A stretch of DNA of 64,000 bases from Haliscomenobacter sp965225875. GTDB lineage: Bacteria; Bacteroidota; Bacteroidia; Chitinophagales; Saprospiraceae. The stretch is taken from NCBI RefSeq assembly GCF_965225875.1, contig NZ_CBDDBS010000003.1:1054001-1118000 (forward strand), given 5' to 3'. Positions 32,977 through 42,500 of the stretch are shown in pieces (position 1 is the stretch's first letter; the number at the start of each line of letters is the position of its first letter). The position numbers and the translations under genes were made by a program. The notes below the pieces were generated by a model. It was not told the DNA's origin. It worked only from the letters and a program-made list of their open reading frames with translations, and made no database searches.

Positions 32977-33702
32977 ATGAAACTAAGAAGAAATGTTTAT
33001 TTCGCCCTTTTAATTGGTTTGCCTTTGTTTTCCTGCTACAATAACAATTCGGAGGAAAAAGCGGCTCGCGAATCTGAAGAAGAAGGCTTCCACCTGAATA
33101 TTTCGAGCAAAGACGGTGATGTAAAAATTGATGCTTCCAGTAAAGGTGACAAAAAATCGGGTAAAGACAAGGATGGTTTTCACCTCAACATTTCAACTAA
33201 AGACGGTGACTCTGAAATCACCGGGCTTAATCTTGATGACAAATTAGATGGATTTGATTTAAAAATTGAAGGCTCTGGTTCAAAGTTGGACGCCAAGATT
33301 TTGCAAAGTGTTTTGCCCGAACACATTGGTTGGTTCAAACGCGAAGAGTACAATTTCCAAAATGCCCTGGGTTTGGTGTCCAATGCCGAAGCTCAATACA
33401 TCAAGGGAAAACAAAAAGTAACGGTAGTCGTGTTGGGCGGAGCCATTGGGAGTATAGCCGGGGGCTTCAGTGATTTTTTCGAAGGTGAATTCGACCTGGA
33501 AGATTCCGATATGCGTCAGAAAACCGGAGAATGGAATGGCATCAAATACGTAGAAGGTTACGACGAAGAACGCCAGCAAAACTTCATGCACATGGTGCTG
33601 GACAATCGCATTGTCGTGATGGTGGCTGGCGAAAACATGTCGGAATGGAATTTCAGCTGGTGGTGGAAACGGGTCAACTGGAAAAAATTGGAGTCCAACT
33701 AA
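32977..33702 (+). CDS. Lipoprotein with duplicated HLNIS-KDGD motif (241 aa)
   Basis: Signal peptide with lipobox GLPLFSC (Cys about 20). A charged, repetitive region follows: GFHLNISSKDGD (about 37-48) is repeated as GFHLNISTKDGD (about 67-78), and a third related unit GFDLKIEGSG lies about 91-100. The C-terminal domain (about 105-241) resembles a periplasmic domain with a Trp-rich end (WNFSWWWKRVNWKKLE). No family is recognised with certainty. The repeats alternate hydrophobic and polar residues, as in short beta-strand repeats of adhesin-like or auto-regulated beta structures. It is followed closely by the cytochrome c lipoprotein gene. Confidence 0.65.
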   Translation: MKLRRNVYFALLIGLPLFSCYNNNSEEKAARESEEEGFHLNISSKDGDVKIDASSKGDKKSGKDKDGFHLNISTKDGDSEITGLNLDDKLDGFDLKIEGSGSKLDAKILQSVLPEHIGWFKREEYNFQNALGLVSNAEAQYIKGKQKVTVVVLGGAIGSIAGGFSDFFEGEFDLEDSDMRQKTGEWNGIKYVEGYDEERQQNFMHMVLDNRIVVMVAGENMSEWNFSWWWKRVNWKKLESN

Positions 33703-33747
33703 AACTGATCTTTTTATAAATTGTGCTGGCTTTTAAAACCCGAATCC

Positions 33748-34560
33748 ATGCGCAATTTGTTTTTTGGGCTGCTTTGTTGCAGTTTTATATTTTCTTGTTC
33801 CGCACCAGACAAGTCTGAGCAACTCATTGTCAATGCTGATTTTAAACCCATTGAAGTAGATTTGGAAGACTTGTTTGCTGCCGGGCAATTCCCCGAGGAC
33901 ACCCTGATCACCATTGAACACGATGAGTTCTTTAAGCAAAAAAAACGCTACAAAGCCTATCCTCTTGCCCCAATCCTTAAACCACTGTTGGCCAAAATAA
34001 AAGATACCACCAATCTAAGGGTGACCTTTACCTGCACCGATGGTTATGCACCAAACATGAACTTAAACAAAGTGCTTAGCCACGAAGCTTATTTAGCCGT
34101 ACAAGACCTGGATCAGGCAGGGTTGGATAAAGATTGGGCTGATTCTCTAGCCACCAAGTTTAAGCCCTTTTACCTGGTTTGGCGGGATGCCGCCGAAGGA
34201 GATGCTGGTTTTGCCTGGCCTTACGGGTTGGCTGAAATCCGCATTGCTTCGTTTTTTCACGACTTTGCGGAGGCCTTTCCGCTCCACAATACTTCGGCAC
34301 AAAAAGGTTTTCAGCTATTTCAGATCCACTGCATGAAATGCCATTCCATCAATAAAATCGGGGGTGTGATGGGGCCAGAATTCAACTACCCTAAAAGCAT
34401 CACGGAGTATTGGAAAAAAGAAGACATGTTTAATTTCATGCGGAATCCACAATCCTATCGTTATAGTGCAAAAATGCCTGCTGTTGGTCTTTCCAGAGGA
34501 GAGTTTGAAGAGATTTATGGGTATTTGGTAGAGATGAAAGGAGTGAAAAGTGAAAAGTGA
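33748..34560 (+). CDS. Lipoprotein with C-terminal cytochrome c domain
   Basis: The protein (270 residues from the ATG at 33748) has a lipobox SFIFSC (Cys17). An N-terminal region (about 25-170) contains TCTDGYAPNMNL, and PFYLVWRDAAEGDAGFAWPYGL is reminiscent of molybdopterin-oxidoreductase-type substrate-side folds. The C-terminal haem domain has CMKCHS (about 192-197) and a distal Met, probably in KMPAVGL. It is an electron carrier or sensor in the periplasm. The last codons (VKSEK) are encoded by the GTGAAAA heptamer repeat that continues past the stop. The haem lyase at the window start could mature it. Confidence 0.72.
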   Translation: MRNLFFGLLCCSFIFSCSAPDKSEQLIVNADFKPIEVDLEDLFAAGQFPEDTLITIEHDEFFKQKKRYKAYPLAPILKPLLAKIKDTTNLRVTFTCTDGYAPNMNLNKVLSHEAYLAVQDLDQAGLDKDWADSLATKFKPFYLVWRDAAEGDAGFAWPYGLAEIRIASFFHDFAEAFPLHNTSAQKGFQLFQIHCMKCHSINKIGGVMGPEFNYPKSITEYWKKEDMFNFMRNPQSYRYSAKMPAVGLSRGEFEEIYGYLVEMKGVKSEK

Positions 34561-34643
34561 AAAGTGAAAAGTGAAAAAAATACATCCAACGGTGACATCC
34601 AAATTGTGTACCTGTTTTTCACTTCTCACTTTTAGTTTTTCAC
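34543..34643. repeat. GTGAAAA heptamer tandem repeat with inverted counterpart
   Basis: Five tandem copies of gtgaaaa (34543-34577) start inside the cytochrome gene and run past its stop. The complementary words (tttttcacttctcactttt) at 34615-34643 end at the stop of the convergent DUF1080 gene. Together they form a hairpin between convergent genes. Confidence 0.8.
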
Positions 34644-35438
34644 TTAAAAGTCGGTGTTTGCTTCTTTCAAGTCCAATGGCTTGATCCAGATATTTCGGTA
34701 AAGGACATTGTGACCTTCTGCTTGCAATTTGAGGCCACCGGGGACGTCAGTAATCCCTTTACCCCCGTCATTTCCACCGTCGATCCCCGAGTTGGGTCCA
34801 CCCCAAACCTGCTGGATACGTTGGTTGACATGCACTTTTTTGCCGTTGAAGTAAACGGTGACCAAGGCTTTTTCGCTGAGTTTTCCATCCGTGAACCGGG
34901 CAGCACGAAAGGTGATATCGTAGGCATTCCACTTCCCTACCCCATTGTAGGCATAGTAAGGGGATTTGGACTCATTGATGACCGCCGCCATACCGTGAGA
35001 GGTCGAGTCGCCATCGAGTACCTGGATTTCGTAGCGGTTTTGCAGGTAAACGCCACTGTTACCTCCCTTTTCCGAGATAAAAAATTCTACGTGCAAGCGG
35101 AAGTCCCGGAAAGCCTGTTTCGTAACAACATCCGCACTACCGTATTTACCTCCTGCGGCTGCGGGGTCATTGCTGTTCATGGCAGTGCCTTTATCCACAG
35201 GGTCCTTGACGATGGCCCACTTGATGGGCAAACTGGCAGCGAGGCGAGGCCCGTTCCAATAGGTCCAATTTTTATCCAGAGATTTGCGGGAGCCATCAAA
35301 GTACATTTTGGCGCCTTTGATTGGCTTGGTGCCTACGCCAACTTGTGCTTGTATACCATTGAAAAACAGCATACTGCACAGCAAGGTGGCGACGAAGTGA
35401 GCACATTTAAATGGAGATTTTGCGATCATGTCTTGCAA
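34644..35438 (-). CDS. Secreted DUF1080 / 3-keto-disaccharide hydrolase-type protein
   Basis: The 264-residue protein has a signal peptide (cleavage about NGIQA-Q, residue 31) and a jelly-roll domain of the DUF1080 family. Motifs include DFRLHVEFFISEKGGNSGVYLQNRYEIQVLD (positions about 110-140), in short ISEKGGNSGVYLQ. Family members bind or cleave sugars outside the cell, and some hydrolyse 3-keto-glucosides. The ATG at 35429 (three codons later) is an equally good start. It lies downstream of the M16 gene on the same strand but is separated by a perfect 34-bp hairpin. Confidence 0.82.
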   Translation of the reverse strand: MQDMIAKSPFKCAHFVATLLCSMLFFNGIQAQVGVGTKPIKGAKMYFDGSRKSLDKNWTYWNGPRLAASLPIKWAIVKDPVDKGTAMNSNDPAAAGGKYGSADVVTKQAFRDFRLHVEFFISEKGGNSGVYLQNRYEIQVLDGDSTSHGMAAVINESKSPYYAYNGVGKWNAYDITFRAARFTDGKLSEKALVTVYFNGKKVHVNQRIQQVWGGPNSGIDGGNDGGKGITDVPGGLKLQAEGHNVLYRNIWIKPLDLKEANTDF

Positions 35439-35528
35439 TTTAATGTGCTCAAATATTGGATTTTTTTCTGGGAAAGTTTTTTTAATGTTGGTTTAAAATA
35501 AAAAGAAAATTATATCTGAGTAAAATCC

Positions 35529-35599
35529 AACATTGATTCTCTGCTCGACCGCCCCGAAAGTTCCAAACTTTCGGGGCGGTCGAGCAGAGAATCAATGTT
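35529..35599. terminator. Perfect 34-bp stem, 3-base loop hairpin
   Basis: Arms 35529-35562 and 35566-35599 are perfectly complementary around the loop cca. It is 26 bases beyond the stop of the minus-strand M16 peptidase gene and upstream of the DUF1080 gene, so a terminator for M16 is likely. Its centre, cgaaagttccaaactttcg, resembles the hairpin at 46052-46080. Confidence 0.85.
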
Positions 35600-35624
35600 A
35601 AACTTCCCAAAAATCCTTGTTTGC

Positions 35625-38570
35625 TCAATACCCAAACAACTCCTCCAAACTCATCACCTTCAGCTCTCCATACGCTTTCAAATCTTCCATTTTCAAACGT
35701 TTATCCGAACCCAACACACAAAGGCTATAAGGTTTTTTGCTCACATTTGACGCATGAAAAGCTTTTAGTGCAGCGTAATCGAGTTTTGGAGCCTGCTCAT
35801 AAGTCCACTTGCGGTCGTCGTAATCCACCCCACGCAGTTGGGCGTTGAGGTAGCTGGCCACGATGTCGTAGCCTTTGGTGCGATCCGTTTCGATACCGTT
35901 TTTGATGGCCGTTTTAGCAGCAGTGAGGAATACATCCGATTCGGGTAATTCATTCAGCAATTCATTCATGCCTTCAACGGCTTCCTTAAATTTATCCGCC
36001 TGGGTTTGAATGTAGGCTTGCATCGTATACCGCTCTCCTTTCTTACCCGGAGGAGCATAAAAAGCGCTGGTAGAATAGGCCAATGCTTTGGATTCCCGCA
36101 AGGTTTGCACCACGATGCAAGTAAAACCACCTGCTCCAAAGTAATTGTTGAATACACTGATGGTTGGCGCCAACTTGGGATCGTACACCTCTGTGTTCCG
36201 TACCCAATCAATCTCTGCCTGGACCATCTCGTAATTGGCAAACAAAACTTGAGCCTTGTCAGTGGCTACTTTGGCGAAGCTGGTCTTGGCTGGATAAGCT
36301 TTGTAGCTAGTAGGTAATGGGTGGCCCTTCTCCAGAATAGGTTTGATTTCTGCCAAAGTTTTGGGACCGTAATAAATCACCTGGTGGCGGTAATTGAACA
36401 AGTCTTTCAACAAATTTACCAAATCCTGTGCCGTCAAAGCGTTGATCTCGGCTTCACTCAGAACATTGTTGAAAGGGTTTTTGGGGCCGTATTGCGCATA
36501 GGAGCGTACGGCAGTGCGGATGGCATTTTTATTCGATTTGGCATCCTTGCGGCTCTTCAACAAGCGTGCTTTAAGGTTGCTCCACACCGTTTCATCGGCC
36601 TTACAATTCCGGATCATCTCCTCCACCAGGGCCAAACCTGGGCTCAAATGTTCCTGCAAACCACTGATACTAAGCGTAGTGAATTCCTGTGCAGGGCTTA
36701 GATTGTAAGAGGTTGCCGTTTTGTACAACTCCTGGCTGAACTGCTCGGCAGTGTACTTATCTGTGCTGGCCAATTGCAGGTATTGAGCCGCCATTGGCAG
36801 CAATTTATTGTTCCAGGTACCCATCTCAAAACGCATGGTTAGCGTGTATTGCTCATCATCCTTGTTTTGGATGTAGAAAAACTCGGCGTTTTTAAGTTGA
36901 TCGCGTTGGAAGTCTTTTTGGTAATCCATCCAAACTGGAGCAATTGGATTCAAGGACATATTGTTGATCTCCTTAAACAAAGGGGATTGCGCATCCTTGT
37001 TTACTGCTACTGGTGTGATACTTGGCTTGGGCACCTTTTGGGAATCCTTATCTTGCCCCTGGCGTTTGTATACCACAACAGAGCCTCCACTGAAATGTTT
37101 TTTGGCAAAATCGACAACTTGTTGTTTGGTAATGGCCGCCATAGCATCGATTTTAGCCACCTCATCTGCCCACAATTGGCCGCGGCTACGAATGAAGCTA
37201 TTGGACAGTTGGTCGGCCCGATCGTAGTTGCTTTCCAAATTCCGCAAAGCAGTCAACTTGTAATTGGCCACAATCGCTTTGATCAACCATTCATCAAATT
37301 CGCCTTTTTTTAGTTTTTCCAACTGTTCCAGCAACAAACCTTTCACCTCATCCAGGCTTTGGCCTTGTTTGGGTGATCCGCTCAACAATTGTACCGAATA
37401 GTCCTTATTGCGGTAATTGGAGGAACCTCCGTTCTGGATTTTCTGGGCTTTGTTGAGGTTCAAATCAATCAAACCTGCCTTGGAATTTGACAAAATTTCG
37501 TCGGCCAGGGTAAGCAATACGGAGGATTTTACGTCCACTTCACCAGGCATGCGGAAGGCGATCATTACTGACTCTGCGGTTGGGCCCCACACTTCTTTTA
37601 CCGTTTCACCAACGAGTGGTTTCTCTGGAGCTGGTTTGTATTCCACAACGGGTTTGTTGGGTAAAAAGGCAAACTTTTGGTCAATCTTCTTCACCACCTC
37701 ATCCGGGTTAAAATCACCCGCAAAAATCACCGCCATGTTGTTGGCGACGTAGTACTTGTTGTAGTAGTTGCGGATTTCAACCAGGGAAGGATTCTTTAAG
37801 TGCTCGATGGTACCAATGGTGCTTTGTTGGCCGTAATTGTGGGCAGGAAAAACACCTGCCATCATGGTTGCAAATACTTTCCGAGGATCTTCATCCAGCG
37901 TCCGGTTTTTTTCTTCGTAAACCGCTTCCAACTCCGTGTGGAAAATGCGGAAAATGGGTTTGCGGAAACGTTCGGCCTGCAAGGTCAAATAACGATCGAT
38001 GGCATTAGCTGGAATGTCTTCTTCGTAAACGGTTTCTTCCATCCAGGTGTGCGCATTTGTATTGATACCGCCCATGTTTTTCATGGTTTTGTCGTATTCA
38101 TTGGCGATGGCAAATTTGGCAGCTTCGCCAGAAACGCGGTCAATTTCTTTGTAAATTTCTTCCCGTTTAGCAGGGTCGGTGGTCTTGTTGTATTTTTCGT
38201 ACAAGGCGTCGATTTGGTCGAGCAGCGGTTTTTCTTTGGCCCAGTCCAATGACCCAATTTTATCCGTGCCCTTGAACAACAAGTGTTCCAGGTAATGCGC
38301 CAAACCAGTATGCGTAGCGGGATCAGTATTGCTGCCTGCCCGCACGGCAATTAGGGTGCGAATCCGCGGCTCCTTTTTATTGGGCGAAAGAATAACCGTC
38401 AAACCATTTTTCAGCGTGTAAAAACGGGTTTGCATGGGGTCTCCTTCCACCGTGCGGTAGGTATAACCATTAGAAGTAACCTGTTTCCATTGGAATTTGG
38501 GCGGTTTTGCCCACAATTGAAGCATTGTACTGCTCAACAGCAGTACCAGCAAGAGTCTATTCATTTTCAT
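35625..38570 (-). CDS. M16 (insulinase/pitrilysin-type) metallopeptidase, two-half form
   Basis: The 981-residue secreted protein has a signal peptide (MKMNRLLLVLLLSSTMLQLWA). The first M16 half has the inverted zinc motif HYLEH (His92, Glu95, His96) and the downstream Glu in LEAVYEEKNRT. Three further M16-like subdomains complete the clam-shell, and the last (about 780-960) lacks the zinc motif, as is normal. It should degrade peptides or small proteins in the periplasm or outside the cell. The start may be the third codon (MNRLL). It is monocistronic, flanked by a strong hairpin downstream and a 119-base gap upstream. Confidence 0.92.
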   Translation of the reverse strand: MKMNRLLLVLLLSSTMLQLWAKPPKFQWKQVTSNGYTYRTVEGDPMQTRFYTLKNGLTVILSPNKKEPRIRTLIAVRAGSNTDPATHTGLAHYLEHLLFKGTDKIGSLDWAKEKPLLDQIDALYEKYNKTTDPAKREEIYKEIDRVSGEAAKFAIANEYDKTMKNMGGINTNAHTWMEETVYEEDIPANAIDRYLTLQAERFRKPIFRIFHTELEAVYEEKNRTLDEDPRKVFATMMAGVFPAHNYGQQSTIGTIEHLKNPSLVEIRNYYNKYYVANNMAVIFAGDFNPDEVVKKIDQKFAFLPNKPVVEYKPAPEKPLVGETVKEVWGPTAESVMIAFRMPGEVDVKSSVLLTLADEILSNSKAGLIDLNLNKAQKIQNGGSSNYRNKDYSVQLLSGSPKQGQSLDEVKGLLLEQLEKLKKGEFDEWLIKAIVANYKLTALRNLESNYDRADQLSNSFIRSRGQLWADEVAKIDAMAAITKQQVVDFAKKHFSGGSVVVYKRQGQDKDSQKVPKPSITPVAVNKDAQSPLFKEINNMSLNPIAPVWMDYQKDFQRDQLKNAEFFYIQNKDDEQYTLTMRFEMGTWNNKLLPMAAQYLQLASTDKYTAEQFSQELYKTATSYNLSPAQEFTTLSISGLQEHLSPGLALVEEMIRNCKADETVWSNLKARLLKSRKDAKSNKNAIRTAVRSYAQYGPKNPFNNVLSEAEINALTAQDLVNLLKDLFNYRHQVIYYGPKTLAEIKPILEKGHPLPTSYKAYPAKTSFAKVATDKAQVLFANYEMVQAEIDWVRNTEVYDPKLAPTISVFNNYFGAGGFTCIVVQTLRESKALAYSTSAFYAPPGKKGERYTMQAYIQTQADKFKEAVEGMNELLNELPESDVFLTAAKTAIKNGIETDRTKGYDIVASYLNAQLRGVDYDDRKWTYEQAPKLDYAALKAFHASNVSKKPYSLCVLGSDKRLKMEDLKAYGELKVMSLEELFGY

Positions 38571-38689
38571 GCCGAGTGATGTTAAATGAAGCTAAAATTT
38601 GGGCATGAAATTAAGTAAAAATCTAAAGCAGGCAAGAAGGATCCTATCCCGCAAAAAGGGGGATTTTCAGCTAAATAAGGATTGTTTGG

Positions 38690-39325
38690 TCAAATCGGCG
38701 GCTTCAAATCCTTAAAATGACCATTCAAAAGCGCCCTTTGTTGCAAATTCCGCATTTCGCGAACCATGGGTAGAAACTGCTCCAAGTGATTGATCATAAA
38801 AGTTTGACGCTCCTTTTCGGTGGGCATACTCAGGAGTTCATATTCTTGCTCCGTAGACATCCCGGCATGGTGGGCCACGTCAAAGGTGATGAAATCACTG
38901 GGGCTGTCGGGCAGTGCTTTGTCGATGTTCAACAGATCGAACAATTCAATGAGATAACCCAGCATTTTTTCATTCAAAGTCCAATCGAAATCACGATCCG
39001 TTTCAAGGCGAACGATGGTTGCCCCTGCGTACAATTTACCCGGAATTGGATTGATGAATTGTTCCATCCGGTAAACACCTAAACCCTTGGTTTTGATGTC
39101 CATTTCACCACCTTCATGGCGTTTTTCGATGCTCAACAGTTGAACCTCGGTACCGTATGGCATCACCCGGTTGTTGAGAAATGTAGGAATCCCGAAAGTC
39201 ACCCCATTTTCTTCACTCTCTTTAATGAGTTGGCGGTAGCGGGGTTCAAAAATATGTAGGTTCAGATTTTCGTTAGGGTATACGACAATCTGCAGTGGAA
39301 ATTGTGGCAACAAAACAAAATCCAT
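38690..39325 (-). CDS. Lon-protease substrate-binding domain protein (no peptidase)
   Basis: The 211-residue cytosolic protein consists of a Lon N-terminal (LAN/PUA-like) domain: LLPQFPLQIVVYPNENLNLHIFEPRYRQL (about 4-32), in short IFEPRYRQLI. A helical end (about 120-211) follows. The ATPase and peptidase parts of Lon are absent. Free-standing proteins of this kind are common in bacteria, and their role is unclear. It is divergent from the alpha-2-macroglobulin-like gene, with a 213-base gap holding no repeat. Confidence 0.85.
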   Translation of the reverse strand: MDFVLLPQFPLQIVVYPNENLNLHIFEPRYRQLIKESEENGVTFGIPTFLNNRVMPYGTEVQLLSIEKRHEGGEMDIKTKGLGVYRMEQFINPIPGKLYAGATIVRLETDRDFDWTLNEKMLGYLIELFDLLNIDKALPDSPSDFITFDVAHHAGMSTEQEYELLSMPTEKERQTFMINHLEQFLPMVREMRNLQQRALLNGHFKDLKPPI

Positions 39326-39538
39326 ACTGCCTTATTTTTTGATTTAACTGATTAAAAAAAATATATGTAACCTTTGTTTGAATTCCTCGTATATCAACCT
39401 AAATTGAACGAGTGTTCAGAGAGCGCAATGCGGCAAATGCTTAATCAGCCTGTTTACTGCACCTGCAAAAATACAAAACATGAACTAAGCCCAATAGTTG
39501 CAATTTTAATCCTATAAAAACCATTTTAACAACTTGCC

Positions 39539-42500
39539 ATGTTTAAGCTCAGCACCAAAGCCCTGCGGCCACTCGTTTTCGGAACGAGTGTGGTCATTCT
39601 TTTCCTTGCCCTTTTGAGCACAGGATGCCGAAAAAACCGCGAGGTCAGTACTCTTTCCGCCGAAAACCCCTTTGTATACGCTTATACATCCGGGGTTATT
39701 TCCAAAACCGATCCAATCCGAGTACGTTTTGCGCAAAATGTTGCTCAACCCGATGAAATTGGCAAAGAGGCACCCTCCGTGTTGTCCATTTCACCCAATG
39801 TGAAAGGCAAACTGACCTGGGAAAACGCCAATACACTGCGTTTGGAGCCCAATCAGGAGCTCAGTTCCGGTACAACGTACGATGTCTCAGTAAATGTAAA
39901 ACAAGTCATCAACGATGCCAAGGGTGAAAATGCCAGTTTTTCTTTTCAGTTTCACACCCGCGAGCAGCACTACCAGGTAGAACTGGAAGGCATGCGCTCG
40001 GCCAGTGCTACCGATTACAGCAAACAAACCTTGAAAGGGGCGGTCTACACTTCCGACGTAGCCCAAACTGCTGAAGTTGAAAAAATGCTTGACGCCAATC
40101 AGGACGGTAATGACCTCAAAGTGGACTGGAAGCATTCCGGCGACCAAATGGTGCACTACTTTACCGTCAAGTCGGTCAACCGCAGCAAACAGCCTTCGGA
40201 AGTCAAACTGGCTTACGATGGCAACTCCATTGGCGTTAAAGAAGACAAATCCGAAACTTACAAAATCCCTGCGGTCAACCAATTCAGTGTCATGGATGCA
40301 GAGGCAATCCAGTTGCCTGAGCAATACATCCGGATCGTATTTTCAGATCCATTGGAAAAATCCCAAAACCTGGACGGACTAGTCAGCATCGATGATTACG
40401 AAGGAACCCTACGTTTCATCATTGAAGACAATACGGTACGCGTTTACCCGGATCAAACCCTCAATGGCAATTACCGGGTAAGAGTAGCAACAGGGGTAAA
40501 AAACACCAAAGGCGGTACTTTTTCCGAAACCACCGTTTGGGATGTCACCTTTGAAGAAATCAAACCAGGAGTAAAACTGGTTGGACAAGGGGTAATTTTG
40601 CCCAATTCGGAAGGTTTGATGTTCCCCTTTGAATCCGTTGGCCTCAAAGCAGTAGACATCGAAATTTTCAAAATATACAACAACAATATCCTCCAGTTTT
40701 TACAAGACAACCCCATCGATGGGGAGTATGATTTGTACAAAGTGGGCCGGGTGATAATGCAGAAAAAAGTCAACCTGTCCATCCTTAGCCCCAATGCCAA
40801 GGCAGGTCGGTGGTCGCGTTATGCCATCGATTTGGGCAAATTGATCAAGGCCGACGAACAGGCCATCTATCAGGTACGCATCGGTTTCCGCCCAGAATAT
40901 TCCGCGGTTGCTTGTATGGCCGAAGCGTCTACGGGGAATGCGGAGCTTGATGGTGATCCGTTCTCCCGTGCAGGTGAAGATGAAGACGAGCCCCTGGAAA
41001 GCATCATGGACAATTATTATGGGTATGATGGGTATTTTGAAGACTACGATTGGGACAAACGGGATGACGCTTGTTCCCGCGAATATTACAACTCCGATCA
41101 TTTTGTTCAACGCAACGTCATTTCTTCCAACCTGGGTTTGATTGCCAAAAAAGGAGGCAATCGCAAGCTCATGGTCATCGTGAGCGATTTGCGCAGCACC
41201 GATCCAATCAGTGGCGCACAGGTTGAGGTTTTTGACCGCCAGAACCAGTCCATTGGTAAAGGCAGCAGCAACGGGGAAGGCATCGCCGACGTAGCCTATA
41301 AAGGCCAACCTTTCGTAGCCATTGTGACCCACAATGGCCAACGCGGCTACGTCCGCCTGGAGGATGGAGAATCACTCTCCCTCAGCAAATTTGACGTAGA
41401 CGGTGCCGTAACCCAAAAAGGCCTGAAAGGGTATTTGTACGGCGAAAGAGGCGTTTGGCGTCCCGGGGATTCAGTTTTCCTCAATTTTATGATCGAAGAC
41501 CGCGAAAAACGCCTGCCTGAAAGTTACCCCATCACCATGGAATTGTACAATGCGCGAGGGCAACTGCAAGAAAAACGCACCACTTCAAAAACGGTGGGAG
41601 GCATTTATCCCCTTTATTTTGCAACCCATCCCGATGCGCCTACGGGCAACTGGCAGGTGAAGGTAAAAGCAGGCGGAGCCATTTTTGAAAAAATCCTCAA
41701 GATTGAAACCGTCAAACCCAACCGCATTCGCATTGATCTGAATACTGGTTCCGAAAATGAATTGTATGCCACAGACGGGAAAATGAGTGCCGAATTGCAG
41801 GCCGATTGGTTGACTGGATCAGCTGCCAGTGGCTTAAAGGCCGTGGTGGAAGTGCAACTGCGCGAGTCCAGCACCCGATTTGCCAAATACCCTAGCTTCG
41901 ACTTTGACGATCCTGCCCGCAAACTGACCAAAACGGAGCCCAAAGTCATTTTTGACAACGTATTGGATGGCTCAGGGCACGCCAAAGTCAGCGCCACTTT
42001 ATTGGAAGAAGACCTTGCACCCGGTATGTTGAGCGCTTCTTTCCAAACCCGGGTGTTTGAAAAAGGTGGCGACTTTAGTACTGATAACATGACGGTGAAA
42101 TACTCTCCCTACGACAGCTACGTGGGCCTGGAGATTCCCCGCAACAAGTATGGTAGCCCACAATTTGAAGTGGGCAAAAACAACACCATCGGTCTGGTTA
42201 ACGTGGACAAAAATGGTAAACCCCTGACCAATCGCCGCTTATCCATTGGCTTGTACAAGGTAGAATGGCGCTGGTGGTGGGATCAATACCAGGAAAATGA
42301 AGCGAACTACAATTCGGGCGAGCACGTTGGTGCCGTAAAAACTGCTGCCGTTACCACGAATGCCAAGGGTGAAGCTTCCTGGAATTTCAAAACCGAAACC
42401 TGGGGCCGCTATCTGGTCCGCATCTGTGACACCGAAAGTGGGCACTGTACCGGTGGATACGTTTACATTGGCACCCCCTGGTACGAAGGCGACGAAATGG

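Noticed and set aside
28402..35199. Two TTATCCACA DnaA-box matches (28402-28410 and 35191-35199)
   Set aside because: Both lie inside coding genes, 6.8 kb apart and far from dnaA. A 9-base word is expected about once in two such windows by chance, and no cluster or AT-rich unwinding region accompanies them.
34710..35501. 263-codon open frame antisense to the DUF1080 gene
   Set aside because: The minus-strand frame has a signal peptide and a recognisable family. The plus-strand frame shows neither and ends in the AT-rich gap.
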